A DNA stretch of 5,597 nt, taken from Thermoplasmata archaeon (GTDB lineage Archaea; Thermoplasmatota; Thermoplasmata; JAGHBH01). A program made the position numbers and the translations under genes. The notes beneath the pieces are model-generated. The model saw nothing but the letters and a program-made list of their open reading frames with translations. It was not told the DNA's origin and ran no database searches. Position 1 is the first letter of the stretch. Every line of letters starts with the position of its first letter. Where the stretch lies: contig DAOVJP010000107.1 in the NCBI GenBank assembly GCA_030673205.1, positions 1-5,597 of the forward strand, given 5' to 3'. Of the stretch, positions 1-5,492 are shown one piece after another.

Positions 1-1007
1 GCCTCTTCAACAGTCTCTTCCACCAGGTCCACGGAGACGGTACCATGTCCGCACAGCGGACAATCCTTCGTTGTTCCATCCCCTATCATTCCACAGCCCT
101 CACATCTCCACCCCGATCGGGTGCAGCCATGCAGGACAAGGAGCAATCTGGCACGTCCTCCGTACACCGCGGAGGCCACGTCTCCCGCCCCATATACCGC
201 CTCTTCCCTCATGACCGCGGACCGCAGTTCCGCCGCCAGGCTCTCTTCTTCCGATCGTTCCTCTGTAAAATAGGCTTCCAGGCTTGAGGATACGGCTCCA
301 CCCTGCTTCGGGTCCAGGTCCACCATGGCCACCACCTTGTCCTGTATATGTTTGGGCAACCGTTCCTGTAACTCCTTCTCCCCCCCTCCTGGCCCCGCAA
401 GGATGATCCTATTCACGCCGCTCTCCCCGGCGGCTTCCTCAACATCCTCCGCCACCCTTTTCAGATAGTGATCCACCGCGCCCTCTCTCAGCCTCTGGTA
501 TCTGCGCTGGGACATCCCTCCCTTTTTGTGGCGGTGGAATATGTCCGCTGAGGTGCATTTCTGACCCAGGGACCTTCCCATCTCCACCAGCTCTATGCAG
601 GCCGATGTCTCGTCCACCACCACCAAGAGGTATGTCTCCCAGTCATCCGAGCTCTCGGCCAGGTCCCGAATGTAGGGGGAGGTGTCCACCACCATCCTCT
701 CTCCCTCCCACTCCCTTGGCAGGTCCACCACCACGAAGAGGTCATGGGGCACGGAGACGAAGAGAGCTAGTGCCTCCCCTTCCCTCTCTTCGATATACTT
801 CTCGGCCACCTCCAGATTCTCCAGGAATATCTTTGCCTCCTCTTTTCCTTTGAGGGTATGGGATATGTCCTTGGGTCGTTTGGCCATCACACGACCGGTC
901 CTCGTCCCCTTCACGACCGTGAGGAATGTTGGGCTCTCGCTGTGCGATCCGACGAGATATTCCAGCGCGTCAGCCGCTGGCATCTTCTTTGGCTCCATTT
1001 TAGACAT
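1..1007 (-). CDS. Vms1/VLRF1-like peptidyl-tRNA hydrolase (eRF1 superfamily), 3' end cut by window
   Basis: The reading frame stays open for 335 codons to the window edge. The core at residues 125-192 resembles eRF1 domain 2: a hydrophobic strand with VVVDE (129-133), then the catalytic loop HKKGGMSQRRYQR (from 160) and a long basic helix. The usual GGQ is replaced by GGMSQ (163-167), so the motif reads GxxQ with Gln167, as in the Vms1/ANKZF1/VLRF1 family that cleaves peptidyl-tRNA on stalled large subunits. I see no NIKS motif, so decoding of stop codons is unlikely. Residues about 196-335 resemble eRF1 domain 3 (AGPGGGEKE near 205), with a zinc ribbon formed by Cys302, Cys305, Cys316 and Cys319. 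The missing C-terminus is probably a few dozen residues. The ATG at 1007 overlaps the end of the upstream membrane-protein gene by 8 bases and has a strong ribosome-binding site. The gene is certain; the Vms1-like role is inferred from motif and architecture. A divergent aRF1 or Pelota paralogue is the alternative. Confidence 0.82.
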   Translation of the reverse strand, partial: MSKMEPKKMPAADALEYLVGSHSESPTFLTVVKGTRTGRVMAKRPKDISHTLKGKEEAKIFLENLEVAEKYIEEREGEALALFVSVPHDLFVVVDLPREWEGERMVVDTSPYIRDLAESSDDWETYLLVVVDETSACIELVEMGRSLGQKCTSADIFHRHKKGGMSQRRYQRLREGAVDHYLKRVAEDVEEAAGESGVNRIILAGPGGGEKELQERLPKHIQDKVVAMVDLDPKQGGAVSSSLEAYFTEERSEEESLAAELRSAVMREEAVYGAGDVASAVYGGRARLLLVLHGCTRSGWRCEGCGMIGDGTTKDCPLCGHGTVSVDLVEETVEE

Positions 1008-1449
1008 AGAATTCCTCCCTGAAATATGCGACCAGTATGATCCCGAACACGGCTAGGGCCGCCCCGGCCCCGTAGCCAAAGGCGAAGATACCGAATATGC
1101 CGGACAATAGCGCGTGTGTCCTGCCTCCGCGGAAGCTCTGTATGGCGTACAACGTTGATGCGGAGGCACATAGCAGAAGTATCATGGCGAAGAAGAACTC
1201 GGTCAGGGCCAACTCGTTGTTGGGCACGAAGTTTATCTTCCCCTCTAAAAATCCCTGGAGGAAGCGGTCTATCCAATAGATATGTCCTAGTGCTCCCGCC
1301 CCCAGGAGAACAGAGCTGGCCCACCTTACATGGCGCTTTGGGATGAACACATAGGTCTTCGCGCCGCACGAGATGCAGGGTGGCGGTTCTCTATCAGGAG
1401 GGCTGAGGAAGCCCGTTCCACAGACCGAGCATCGGGCTCTATATCGCAT
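1000..1449 (-). CDS. Zinc-ribbon membrane protein, function unknown (149 aa)
   Basis: I do not recognise a named family. The N-terminus carries a compact zinc ribbon with Cys7, Cys10, Cys25 and Cys28 (two CxxC pairs separated by a proline-rich loop). It is followed by a basic stretch (KRHVR, 38-42) and about four hydrophobic segments at roughly 42-60, 80-103, 112-128 and 129-144. The basic residues before the first helix suggest a cytoplasmic ribbon with the rest embedded in the membrane. The ATG at 1449 is preceded by GGAGGG with a 7-base spacer. The gene starts 19 bases after the 60-residue gene, and its stop (TAA, 1000-1002) overlaps the Vms1-like start as ATGTCTAA, which implies coupled expression. 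A ribosome- or RNA-contacting membrane anchor would fit the context but is speculation. The coding call is firm because of the tight operon fit and the clear protein architecture. Confidence 0.88.
   Translation of the reverse strand: MRYRARCSVCGTGFLSPPDREPPPCISCGAKTYVFIPKRHVRWASSVLLGAGALGHIYWIDRFLQGFLEGKINFVPNNELALTEFFFAMILLLCASASTLYAIQSFRGGRTHALLSGIFGIFAFGYGAGAALAVFGIILVAYFREEFYV
1013..1020 (-). promoter_or_regulatory. Strong ribosome-binding site for the Vms1-like gene
   Basis: The minus strand reads AGGGAGGA, then five bases, then ATG at 1007. It lies inside the last codons of the upstream membrane-protein gene, so the start at 1007 is well supported and translation of the two genes is probably coupled. 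Confidence 0.75.
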
Positions 1450-1468
1450 CCCTTGGCCCTCCGCGGGA

Positions 1469-1651
1469 TCAATTATACAGGTTCTGATGACGTGGCACGA
1501 GTTTCTGGAACTCGTCCCGGTTGAGCATTATATCATCTTCGTATCCTTCCTCGAAAACGATCTCCACTATGGCGGATAGGACCTGTTTGAGCTCCTCTAT
1601 CTCTTTCCTGAGATCCAGGACGGCTTTTGTCAACTCATCGGCCTCGCCCAT
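1469..1651 (-). CDS. Small helical/coiled-coil protein, function unknown (60 aa)
   Basis: No family is recognised. Residues about 3-35 form a heptad-like amphipathic helix rich in Glu, Lys, Leu and Ile (ELTKAVLDLRKEIEELKQVL), followed by an acidic turn (EEGYEDD) and a polar tail ending in Asn before TGA. The ATG at 1651 is chosen because it follows the csl4 stop (1653-1655) by one base and has GAGGGG six bases upstream. The frame is open further upstream to ATGs at 1687 and 1744, but those would overlap csl4 by tens of bases. The protein is acidic and probably soluble, and may dimerise through the helix. The position between csl4 and the membrane protein suggests an accessory role in the same pathway, but nothing in the sequence assigns a function. 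Confidence 0.75.
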   Translation of the reverse strand: MGEADELTKAVLDLRKEIEELKQVLSAIVEIVFEEGYEDDIMLNRDEFQKLVPRHQNLYN

Positions 1652-1652
1652 G

Positions 1653-2234
1653 TTATTCCCCTCTTCTTCTGAACCGCACGTTGCCATAATCATCAGCCAT
1701 CTTACGTGTTTCGCGGCGTCCGCAATTAGAGCATACCAATCCATTGTTCGTCTTCTGGAGGGTGGAACGGCATTCTATACATAATCCACGGATCACACCG
1801 AGATGGGGATAGTTGGTGACCAGTTGGAGGGACGGCTTGACCTGGATGATCTCCGTCCGGATCAGGTCTCCCCGCCGGAACTCTCTCTTGATATCGTCCG
1901 TGTATCTCCTGTCTATCTTGGAGACGTGGATGACGGCGCTGGTATCCTTGGACGATATCGCACGATCATCCCCATCCCGCATGAGCACCTCCACCAGCAC
2001 CATGCTGTCGTACAATGCTATGACGCGGGCTATGACGTGGTCTCCTCTCTGGAGCTCCACGGGGGGGTTCTTGCATCTCACGGTTATGGTCAGTTCTTTG
2101 TCGTCAATGAAGACAGGGCCGACCACGCTGGCGTATATCTTTCCTTCATCTTCGTATGTGCCCTCTCCTGACAGGAATTCTTCGTTGGTACCGAGAACGT
2201 CCCCGGGGGCGGCTATCTTTGGACTGGCATTCAT
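1653..2234 (-). CDS. csl4: Exosome complex RNA-binding cap subunit Csl4
   Basis: Csl4 sits on top of the Rrp41/Rrp42 ring of the archaeal exosome and helps recruit RNA and the DnaG-type partner. The 193-residue protein has the expected order. An N-terminal domain contains PGDVLG and GEGTYEDEGKIYAS (about 10-37). A central S1 RNA-binding domain spans about 62-140 (RGDHVIARVI, SAVIHVSKI, RRGDLIRTEI). A C-terminal zinc ribbon has Cys152, Cys155, Cys168 and Cys171. The length is normal for the family. A GTG at 2243 would overlap the methyltransferase stop as GTGA. I prefer the ATG at 2234, because the minus strand there reads GAAGAGTGATATATATG, almost the same as the rrp4/rrp41 junction (GAAGAGTGATATTATG). 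The N-terminal domain resembles that of Rrp4 in this same window, as expected for paralogous cap subunits. Confidence 0.93.
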   Translation of the reverse strand: MNASPKIAAPGDVLGTNEEFLSGEGTYEDEGKIYASVVGPVFIDDKELTITVRCKNPPVELQRGDHVIARVIALYDSMVLVEVLMRDGDDRAISSKDTSAVIHVSKIDRRYTDDIKREFRRGDLIRTEIIQVKPSLQLVTNYPHLGVIRGLCIECRSTLQKTNNGLVCSNCGRRETRKMADDYGNVRFRRRGE

Positions 2235-2239
2235 ATATA

Positions 2240-2857
2240 TCACTCTTCATTCTCTTTGTTCGCGCATAGGAGCCGCACAAGGGCGACCTCGTAAACCTTC
2301 CTTTCCTTTCTATGGAACGAATGGGCATAGTGCACCGGGAATTTATAGGTTGTGATAACCTCCGTACTCCAACCGGCGGCGGCAGCATAGCCTTCCACGA
2401 AAGCGGTGGTGTGCGAGAGGCATAGGGTATAGCCAGTGGAGGCGCACCTGAACACGGCCTCGAAAAAGGGGCGGTCAGCATGTTTGCTTTGTGCCCCGAA
2501 GGGGGGGTTCATCAATACCGTGTCCACACGTGTTTGGAAAGAGGATACATCCCCCAACATCCATTCCACATCCACACCTATGTCTTTGGAAAAGCGGCGG
2601 CCCAGTTCCACCAGCCCCTCGTCGATCTCAAGGGCCAAGACCTCCGCCGCACCGAAAAGAGCTGCCCCCGCCGCGAATATGCCCGTGCCCGCTCCCAGAT
2701 CGGCGACCTTCCTGCCTCCGATATCTCCCAGTGCATAGGCCCGGTATATCATGTCCGCGGCTATGGGGGCGGGGGTGGACACCTGCTCCAGGGACGCCGT
2801 GGGGGAGGGGATGGGCGGCGCCTTCTGAAGCGTGATCTCCAGCTCTCTTTTTCTCAT
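2240..2857 (-). CDS. METTL5-type N6-adenine rRNA methyltransferase
   Basis: This is a class I SAM-dependent methyltransferase of 205 residues. Visible motifs, in order, are the METTL5 signature LEQVSTPAPIAADMI (23-37), the SAM-binding loop DLGAGTGIFAAGA (53-65), the acidic end of strand 2 in LEID (76-79), GDV (102-104), and the catalytic NPPFG (117-121) typical of adenine-N6 or exocyclic-amine methylation. The C-terminal KFPVHYAHSFHRKERK (172-187) matches the basic RNA-contacting end of the family. Eukaryotic METTL5 modifies 18S rRNA; the archaeal target is presumed to be 16S rRNA by homology. The ATG at 2857 gives the expected RKRELEITLQK beginning. It has no good ribosome-binding site close by, so a leaderless or short-leader transcript is possible. 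It is the first gene of the leftward operon and is followed at once by csl4, a pairing consistent with linked RNA metabolism. Confidence 0.92.
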   Translation of the reverse strand: MRKRELEITLQKAPPIPSPTASLEQVSTPAPIAADMIYRAYALGDIGGRKVADLGAGTGIFAAGAALFGAAEVLALEIDEGLVELGRRFSKDIGVDVEWMLGDVSSFQTRVDTVLMNPPFGAQSKHADRPFFEAVFRCASTGYTLCLSHTTAFVEGYAAAAGWSTEVITTYKFPVHYAHSFHRKERKVYEVALVRLLCANKENEE

Positions 2858-2882
2858 GCGGGGCGGAGTATCCTCTATGGGA

Positions 2883-2888
2883 TTTAAT
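2883..2888 (-). promoter_or_regulatory. Candidate TATA-like element for the leftward operon
   Basis: The minus strand reads ATTAAA about 26-31 bases upstream of the methyltransferase ATG. At the usual archaeal distance, transcription would start at or very near the ATG, which fits the lack of a clear ribosome-binding site. The evidence is only position plus AT content, and a start further upstream near the palindrome is an alternative. Confidence 0.3.
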
Positions 2889-2905
2889 GCTATTGGCTAT
2901 TGTAG

Positions 2906-2920
2906 TGATAGGGGGTTCGT
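2906..2920 (+). repeat. 15-bp direct repeat, upstream copy
   Basis: TGATAGGGGGTTCGT occurs here in the spacer and again, exactly, at 3097-3111 inside the psmA coding start. Homology stops at the left edge. On the right there is one mismatch, then two matching bases. See the findings for its link to the altered PsmA N-terminus. Confidence 0.85.
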
Positions 2921-2939
2921 CTTGAGCAGTAACGCCCGC

Positions 2940-2955
2940 TATACATGCATGTATA
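2940..2955. promoter_or_regulatory. Perfect 16-bp palindrome between divergent operons (operator candidate)
   Basis: TATACATGCATGTATA is its own reverse complement over all 16 bases. It lies between the two divergent operons, about 25 bases upstream of the psmA TATA candidate and about 83 bases from the methyltransferase start. This is a suitable place for a dimeric transcription factor that acts on one or both promoters. The palindrome is a direct observation; the operator role is inferred. Confidence 0.5.
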
Positions 2956-2980
2956 TGTGTACGTCTTCCGAACCAACACG

Positions 2981-2987
2981 TTTATAT
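2981..2987 (+). promoter_or_regulatory. Candidate TATA box for the psmA-SBDS-rrp4 operon
   Basis: TTTATAT lies 87-93 bases upstream of the psmA start codon. At the usual archaeal spacing this puts the transcription start near 3007-3012 and gives a 5' leader of about 60-65 bases, consistent with psmA having a ribosome-binding site. A second AT-rich element, GTATAAT (2995-3001), could shift the start downstream by some 14 bases. I see no clear BRE purine tract. Confidence 0.45.
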
Positions 2988-3060
2988 CCATCTTGTATAA
3001 TGGGGCGTCGCATCAGAAAGAGAAAGAGACAGAACAGAAGGTCACTGGATATAGATGTTA

Positions 3061-3068
3061 GAGGTGAT
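3061..3068 (+). promoter_or_regulatory. Ribosome-binding site that fixes the psmA TTG start
   Basis: GAGGTGAT is a full match to the archaeal anti-Shine-Dalgarno complement. It lies five bases before TTG (3074-3076) but 20 bases before the first ATG (3089-3091), so it favours the TTG start. Confidence 0.8.
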
Positions 3069-3073
3069 TTATT

Positions 3074-3790
3074 TTGCAACCAGGACAAATGGCATATGAT
3101 AGGGGGTTCGTTTTCTCCCCTGATGGGCGATTGTTCCAAGTGGAATACGCTCGTGAGGCGGTGAAGAGGGGCACCACAACGGTGGGCTTGCGTTTCAAGG
3201 ATGGGGTAGTGCTCATCATTGACAAGAGGATAGTCAGCAAGCTCATAGAACCCGAATCCATAGAGAAGATATTCCAGATAGACGAGCACATAGGCTGTGC
3301 GACATCCGGTCTCGTGGCCGACGCCCGTGTACTGGTGGACTACGCCCGTGTGTTGGCTCAGGTCAACAAGGTCACATACGACGAGAAGATATCCGTAGAG
3401 GCGCTTGTGAAGAAGATATGTGATTATAAACAGTTCTTCACCCACTATGCGGGCGGCAGGCCCTTCGGAACGGCGATCCTCATGGCAGGAGTAGATGACG
3501 CCGGTCCAAGATTGTATGAGACCGATCCAAGCGGTGCCCTGGTGGGGTACAAGGCCGGAGCGATAGGGTCCGGACGCAGTGTCGTCATAGAGATGTTCGA
3601 GGACAAATACAGGGACGATATGGATGGCAAGCAGGCATTGACCCTTGGCCTCCAGGCGCTCCAACAAGCCACCGAGGACCCGTTGAAAAGCAATGCTGTG
3701 GAGATAGGTATGGTCACCGCCTCCGAAGAGTTCAGAAAGTTCACCCACGAAGAAGTGAAAGAGCATCTGGACTCGATCAAGACCAAATAG
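3074..3790 (+). CDS. psmA: 20S proteasome subunit alpha
   Basis: PsmA forms the outer rings of the 20S proteasome and the gate through which PAN or Cdc48-type ATPases feed substrates to the beta-subunit chamber. The 238-residue protein is full length. Signatures include QMAYDR (5-10), FSPDGRLFQVEYAREAVKRG (14-33), the activator-pocket Lys65 in SIEKI, TSGLVADARVLVDYAR, GRPFG, and GSG near the C-terminal third. The start is TTG at 3074, supported by a perfect ribosome-binding site; it also yields the family-typical MQ-GQMAYDR beginning. The oddity lies between Tyr8-Asp9-Arg10 and FSP: the usual four residues (AITV in Thermoplasma) are replaced by three (GFV), moving the gate proline from position 17 to 16. 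The N-terminal nucleophile is absent, as expected for alpha subunits. It is the first gene of an operon with SBDS and rrp4. No beta subunit is present in the window. Confidence 0.97.
   Translation: MQPGQMAYDRGFVFSPDGRLFQVEYAREAVKRGTTTVGLRFKDGVVLIIDKRIVSKLIEPESIEKIFQIDEHIGCATSGLVADARVLVDYARVLAQVNKVTYDEKISVEALVKKICDYKQFFTHYAGGRPFGTAILMAGVDDAGPRLYETDPSGALVGYKAGAIGSGRSVVIEMFEDKYRDDMDGKQALTLGLQALQQATEDPLKSNAVEIGMVTASEEFRKFTHEEVKEHLDSIKTK
3097..3111 (+). repeat. 15-bp direct repeat, copy inside psmA
   Basis: This is the second exact copy of TGATAGGGGGTTCGT, encoding the Asp-Arg-Gly-Phe-Val stretch of PsmA (residues 9-13), where the protein departs from the family consensus. Confidence 0.85.
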
Positions 3791-3807
3791 AGTAGGTGGT
3801 GGACCAG

Positions 3808-4539
3808 ATGGTCAAGGACATGGGGCGCGACCAGGGTCGCCAGAAAAAAGTTCTCGAGGATACCATAATCGCACGTTTGGAGAGATATGGGGAACATTTC
3901 GAAGTGCTCATCGATCCAATTCTCGTAGAGGTCTATAAGGACGGGGCGATGGAGAACGAGAAAGAGTTGTTTGCTACAGAGGTCATTTTCAAAGACGCCC
4001 ACAAAGGAGATAGGGCATCAGATGAGAGCATGAACAAGGCGTTCGAGACCACGGAATTCCTGGTGGTGGCCAAATATATCATGGACCACGGGGACATCCA
4101 GCTCACCACAGAGAAGCGGAAGGAGATGCTGGAGAGCAAGACCAAGGCCATAGTGAGCGAGATCGCCAGGAACGCCATCAACCCACAGACCAAAGCCCCA
4201 CATCCGCCGCAACGGATAGAGCTAGCCATGAAAGAGGTGGGCGTGCATGTGGACCCGTTCAAATCGGTGGAGAGCCAGGTCACCTCAGTGATGGAGGCCA
4301 TACGGCCCATCCTCCCCATACGGTTCGAGAAAGTGAAGGTGGCTGTGAAGCTCCCTGGCACGGAATATGGGCGATTGTATGGCGACATCACCAAAATGGG
4401 AAAGGTGCTGAAGGAAGAGTGGTTGAAGGACGGCTCCTGGGTGGGGATGGTAGAGATACCGGCAGGCATACAGATCGAGTTCTATGACCTGTTGAACGAG
4501 AAGACCAAGGGGGCAGTGGAGACACAACTGGTAAAATAG
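3808..4539 (+). CDS. SBDS/Sdo1 ribosome maturation protein
   Basis: In eukaryotes the SBDS family helps release the anti-association factor eIF6 from the new large subunit together with an EF-2-like GTPase; archaea carry orthologues. The 243-residue protein has the three expected parts. The N-terminal FYSH domain includes EDTIIARLERYGEHFEVLIDP (about 17-37). The central helical domain contains GDIQLTTEKRKEM (from about 95) and the diagnostic NPQTKAPHPPQRIE (about 124-137). The C-terminal ferredoxin-like domain contains IRFEKVKVAVKLPG. The ATG at 3808 is chosen because AGGTGG lies eight bases upstream; GTGs at 3796 and 3799 and an ATG at 3820 are alternatives. The start is somewhat longer than usual, with a basic lead (MVKDMGRDQGRQKK). 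It lies 17 bases after psmA, in the gene order known for archaeal exosome-proteasome operons. Confidence 0.95.
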   Translation: MVKDMGRDQGRQKKVLEDTIIARLERYGEHFEVLIDPILVEVYKDGAMENEKELFATEVIFKDAHKGDRASDESMNKAFETTEFLVVAKYIMDHGDIQLTTEKRKEMLESKTKAIVSEIARNAINPQTKAPHPPQRIELAMKEVGVHVDPFKSVESQVTSVMEAIRPILPIRFEKVKVAVKLPGTEYGRLYGDITKMGKVLKEEWLKDGSWVGMVEIPAGIQIEFYDLLNEKTKGAVETQLVK

Positions 4540-4549
4540 AGTGCTAGAA

Positions 4550-5488
4550 ATGATCAAAGTCAAAGAGATAGAAGGGAAAACGATGAATGAAAACAAGAGT
4601 AGAGAGAACAGAGAGGTGTTCCTGCCTGGTGACGAGGTCGGCGGTGGGGACCTAAGAGCAGGCGCTGGCACATACAGCAGCGATGGCAAGATATTTGCCT
4701 CACAGATAGGGATCAAGAGCATACGGTCTAATTTTGTGAACATAATCCCGATGGGCGGAGCGTACGTTCCCAGGATAGGAGACCAGGTGATAGCATATGT
4801 CACTGAGATGGGACCCACATACTGGCTTACGGACATAAAATCCCCCTATCCGGCCCCTTTGCATGTCAACGATACGCCATGGAAGGTGGATTTTGGTGAT
4901 ACTGGCAAGTATTTGAAAGTGGGCGACGCGATCATTGTCGTCATATCGGAAGTGGATGAGATAAGGCATGTCCAGATAAGCATGAGAGAACACGGCCATA
5001 GGCGGCTCAACACTGGCTTATTGATGGAGATGACCCCCTCTAAGGTGCCACGGGTGATAGGCAAGAGTGGCAGCATGATATCCCTCATCAAGGATGGGGC
5101 GAACTGTAGGATGTTCGTGGGCCAGAATGGCAGGATATGGGTAGATGGGGAAGAAGACTCCATGGAACTCGCCCTCCAGGCTTTGGACATGATCGAGAAA
5201 CATGCCCATTCCTCCGGCCTTACCGACAGAGTAAAGACACTGTTGGGTGGTCATAGGACCGAAAGCGAGAAGAAGCCTGCGGAAGAAAGGAAAGAGACGC
5301 CGGTGAAGGAGATGCCGGCGAAGGAGATGCCGGTAAAAGAGGCTCCAGTGAAGGAGATGCCGGTGAAAGAGGCTCCGGTGAAAGAGACTCCGGTGAAGGA
5401 GGCTCCAGTGAAGGAGGCTCCGGTGAAAGAAGAAGGCGGGGGCGGATCCCCCAAGACAGACGAGAGCCCAGTTAAGAAGGAAGAGTGA
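4550..5488 (+). CDS. rrp4: Exosome complex RNA-binding cap subunit Rrp4, with repeat tail
   Basis: Rrp4 caps the archaeal exosome ring and gives it poly(A)-preferring RNA binding. In the 312-residue protein I see the N-terminal domain (LPGD at 25-28, GAGTYSSDGKIFAS), an S1 domain at about 70-147 (GDQVIAYV to ISMREHG), and a KH domain at about 152-220 whose loop is GKSG (171-174). Beyond about residue 235 there is a low-complexity tail not typical of the family: nine KExPV pentads (248-292), a four-glycine run, then an acidic/basic end. This makes it longer than usual (about 230-250 residues). ATG 4550 is preferred because GAGTG lies six bases upstream, as at the other exosome-gene junctions; GTG 4541 and ATG 4583 are also in frame, the last giving 301 residues. 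The gene starts 10 bases after SBDS. Confidence 0.94.
   Translation: MIKVKEIEGKTMNENKSRENREVFLPGDEVGGGDLRAGAGTYSSDGKIFASQIGIKSIRSNFVNIIPMGGAYVPRIGDQVIAYVTEMGPTYWLTDIKSPYPAPLHVNDTPWKVDFGDTGKYLKVGDAIIVVISEVDEIRHVQISMREHGHRRLNTGLLMEMTPSKVPRVIGKSGSMISLIKDGANCRMFVGQNGRIWVDGEEDSMELALQALDMIEKHAHSSGLTDRVKTLLGGHRTESEKKPAEERKETPVKEMPAKEMPVKEAPVKEMPVKEAPVKETPVKEAPVKEAPVKEEGGGGSPKTDESPVKKEE
5291..5425 (+). repeat. Nine tandem 15-base units encoding KExPV in the Rrp4 tail
   Basis: Nine in-frame units encode Lys-Glu-(Thr/Met/Ala)-Pro-(Val/Ala). The units differ by synonymous and third-residue changes (AAG/AAA, GTG/GTA, CCG/CCA, ATG/GCT/ACT), so they are old enough to have diverged but still prone to slippage. 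The unit length of 15 bases preserves the frame when copy number changes. Confidence 0.9.
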
Positions 5489-5492
5489 TATT

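Noticed and set aside
605..1056. Overlapping plus-strand frames of 82 and 124 codons
   Set aside because: They are antisense to the release-factor-like gene, proline/serine-rich as expected from reversed codon bias, and overlap each other.
1469..1744. Longer version of the small helical protein starting at 1744
   Set aside because: It would overlap csl4 by about 90 bases; the ATG at 1651 has a good ribosome-binding site directly after the csl4 stop.
2832..3164. Plus-strand frame across the spacer, including a basic stretch MGRRIRKRKRQNRR from 3000
   Set aside because: It overlaps both the methyltransferase start and about 90 bases of psmA, is rich in cysteine and unusual codons, and has no ribosome-binding site. 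It is better read as promoter and leader, although its DRGFV part is discussed with the repeat.
2939..3766. 275-codon open frame on the minus strand opposite psmA
   Set aside because: It lies almost wholly antisense to the certain psmA gene, has no recognisable domain, and is a mirror of psmA codon bias.
5438..5452. GGGGG-CGGAT-CCCCC hairpin near the end of rrp4, as a possible terminator
   Set aside because: It is inside the coding sequence, only five pairs long, not followed by a T-run, and encodes the glycine linker; archaeal termination relies on T-tracts instead.
5251..5454. Minus-strand frame of repeated SFTGA/SFTGI units
   Set aside because: It is the reverse complement of the KExPV repeats of rrp4 and has no independent support.
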